Assembly: GCA_013002925.1 (NCBI GenBank)
Contig: JABDLQ010000111.1
Span: 1-6,668, forward strand
From: Gammaproteobacteria bacterium
GTDB taxonomy: Bacteria > Pseudomonadota > Gammaproteobacteria > Steroidobacterales > SZUA-146
DNA: 6,668 bases
Reading direction: 5' to 3'
Below, one piece after another: positions 5,940 through 6,668 of the stretch. The position numbers were made by a program, and so were the translations under genes. The notes beneath the pieces are model-generated. The model ran no database searches, was not told where the DNA came from, and saw only the letters and a list, made by a program, of their open reading frames with translations. Each line of letters opens with the position of its first letter. Position 1 is the first letter of the stretch.

Positions 5940-6284
5940 TCAGGCAGCCGCTACCATCCGACCCAGCGGGCGCCCCCCAAGCAGGTGCAAATGCAAGTGA
6001 TAAACCTCCTGTCCACCATGCCGATTACAATTAAATAACAGGCGATAACCGTCGTCGGCAATGCCTTCTTTTTTTGCCAGATCACGAGCGATCGCAAACA
6101 TATGGCCGATCAGCGGGCCATCTTCATCAGTAATGTCATTGGTAGTGGGAATGACTTTGCGCGGCACGATCAGTATATGTACCGGGGCCGCCGGGTTGAT
6201 ATCTCGAAACGCTACTGCCTGATCGTCCTGATGGACAAAATCTGCCGGCAGGTCGCCATTCATAATTTTTTCAAATAAGGTCAT
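5940..6284 (-). CDS. HIT-family protein, HinT-like purine nucleoside phosphoramidase
   Basis: The 114-residue product is close to the size of bacterial HinT (about 119). HinT hydrolyses adenosine 5'-phosphoramidates and aminoacyl-adenylates in the cytoplasm as a dimer. The family's triad HLHLHLL spans 96-102, with His98 as the expected nucleophile, inside QEVYHLHLHLLGGRPLG. The N-terminal TLFEKIMNGDLPADFV and the central INPAAPVHILIVPRK (29-43) are also typical. I start at ATG 6284, with GGGAG about 6 nt upstream, rather than the upstream ATG at 6314, which would add ten atypical residues. The C-terminus (MVAAA) is slightly short and lacks the common W-P-P-G ending. A good sigma70-type promoter lies about 45 nt upstream, so it is probably transcribed on its own. 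It has no evident link to the glycerophosphodiester genes. Confidence 0.93.
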   Translation of the reverse strand: MTLFEKIMNGDLPADFVHQDDQAVAFRDINPAAPVHILIVPRKVIPTTNDITDEDGPLIGHMFAIARDLAKKEGIADDGYRLLFNCNRHGGQEVYHLHLHLLGGRPLGRMVAAA

Positions 6285-6328
6285 GTCAGCTCCCATGTCA
6301 GGCTGCCGTTGCAATAGAAAACTGTAGT

Positions 6329-6357
6329 GGTATATCGCTCGCCAGCGCCCAAGTCAA
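6329..6357 (-). promoter_or_regulatory. Sigma70-type promoter of the HIT gene
   Basis: On the minus strand TTGACT (6357-6352) and TATACC (6334-6329) are separated by exactly 17 nt. The -35 matches consensus at 5 of 6 bases and the -10 at 4 of 6. Transcription would begin near 6322, leaving a leader of about 38 nt that contains the GGGAG ribosome site. It is the clearest promoter in the window. Confidence 0.6.
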
Positions 6358-6388
6358 ACGTAGATCAACCAGTCAGAACTGTTTCGGC

Positions 6389-6402
6389 TGTACAGCGGTA
6401 CA
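6389..6402. promoter_or_regulatory. Small inverted repeat upstream of the HIT promoter
   Basis: TGTAC (6389-6393) and GTACA (6398-6402) are separated by AGCG. The site lies about 32 bp upstream of the -35 box and directly beside the 13-bp tandem repeat. It has the shape of a dimeric regulator site, but the arms are only 5 bp, so chance is likely. Confidence 0.25.
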
Positions 6403-6403
6403 T

Positions 6404-6455
6404 GCGCGGACTACCGGCGCGGACTACCGGCGCGGACTACCGGCGTGGACTACCG
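6404..6455. repeat. 13-bp tandem repeat, four copies
   Basis: Three identical copies of GCGCGGACTACCG start at 6404, 6417 and 6430, followed at 6443 by GCGTGGACTACCG, one base different. The period is not a multiple of three, so it would shift frame at each unit and does not encode a repeated peptide. It ends 47 bp upstream of the HIT promoter -35 box. Near-identity of the copies suggests recent expansion by slippage; a protein-binding array is also possible. Confidence 0.85.
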
Positions 6456-6668
6456 GGTCATGGATCGGGTCAAAGCGGTGCGGCGAAGGCAGTGCGGAGG
6501 TGGTGCGGGGGCAGGCTGGATAGTGTGGGTGGTGTGTGGACATAGCGTGGGGATGGTGTGGGGACAGGCAACGAACAGTTGCACATTGAGCAAGCATCGA
6601 CAAGGCAAATGGCGGGGTGCAGGCAGGCAAGAACAATCGTTGTCGAGCTTGCGTTAACACGCCCTGGG
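6456..6668. other. G-rich gene-free tail of the window
   Basis: No gene is supported here. From about 6476 to 6567 the plus strand is strongly G- and GT-rich, with recurring GGTGCGG and GTGTGG words and several GGGG runs. The frames open across it, on both strands, are low-complexity and resemble no protein family. The G runs could form two-tier quadruplexes. The stretch may be the edge of a larger intergenic region that continues outside the window. Confidence 0.5.

Noticed and set aside
6404..6455. CRISPR array
   Set aside because: The repeats are only 13 bp and directly adjacent, with no spacers and no cas genes.
6327..6657. Plus- and minus-strand frames over the 13-bp repeat and the G-rich block
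   Set aside because: The 13-bp period changes frame at each unit, and the translations are low-complexity with no recognisable domain.

Overview
The window looks like chromosomal DNA of a gammaproteobacterium of moderate GC content. This is inferred from the protein families present, the Shine-Dalgarno usage and the gene style; no rRNA or other marker gene is present, so the lineage is not firmly fixed. All five recognisable genes lie on the minus strand, so transcription runs from the high-coordinate end to the low-coordinate end. I see no tRNA, rRNA, CRISPR array, insertion sequence or phage gene.

In the order of transcription: (i) 6668-6285 is gene-free and holds a four-copy 13-bp tandem repeat, a small inverted repeat and a good sigma70-type promoter. 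(ii) A HIT-family (HinT-like) nucleotide phosphoramidase follows at 6284-5940. (iii) A 287-bp spacer carries a TATAAT box flanked by an inverted repeat. (iv) A NarL/FixJ-type response regulator lies at 5652-5002; its phosphoacceptor aspartate is replaced by glutamate. (v) A 111-bp gap contains a strong hairpin. (vi) A compact three-gene unit spans 4890-1430: glycerophosphodiester phosphodiesterase, a short FAD-dependent glycerol-3-phosphate dehydrogenase (4-nt TTGA stop/start overlap), and an FGGY-family kinase 12 nt further on. A terminator-like hairpin follows. (vii) About 780 bp without a convincing protein gene holds a 12-bp tandem repeat, a 40-nt hairpin and a second terminator-like element, which together may mark a small RNA. 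(viii) A 210-residue membrane protein related to the N-terminal membrane domain of urate hydroxylase PuuD, without the cytochrome c domain, lies at 647-15.

The three-gene unit makes biochemical sense as a route for glycerophosphodiesters from phospholipid turnover. The phosphodiesterase would release sn-glycerol 3-phosphate, the dehydrogenase would oxidise it to dihydroxyacetone phosphate, and the kinase would feed in glycerol or a related polyol. The kinase lacks some residues that bind glycerol in GlpK, so its substrate is open. No transporter and no GlpR-type repressor is visible. The adjacent response regulator could control the unit, but only its position suggests this.

I did not find a clearly new multi-gene system. 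The points most worth checking are the D-to-E regulator, the divergent kinase pocket with the shortened dehydrogenase, and the possible small RNA near 1058-1205.
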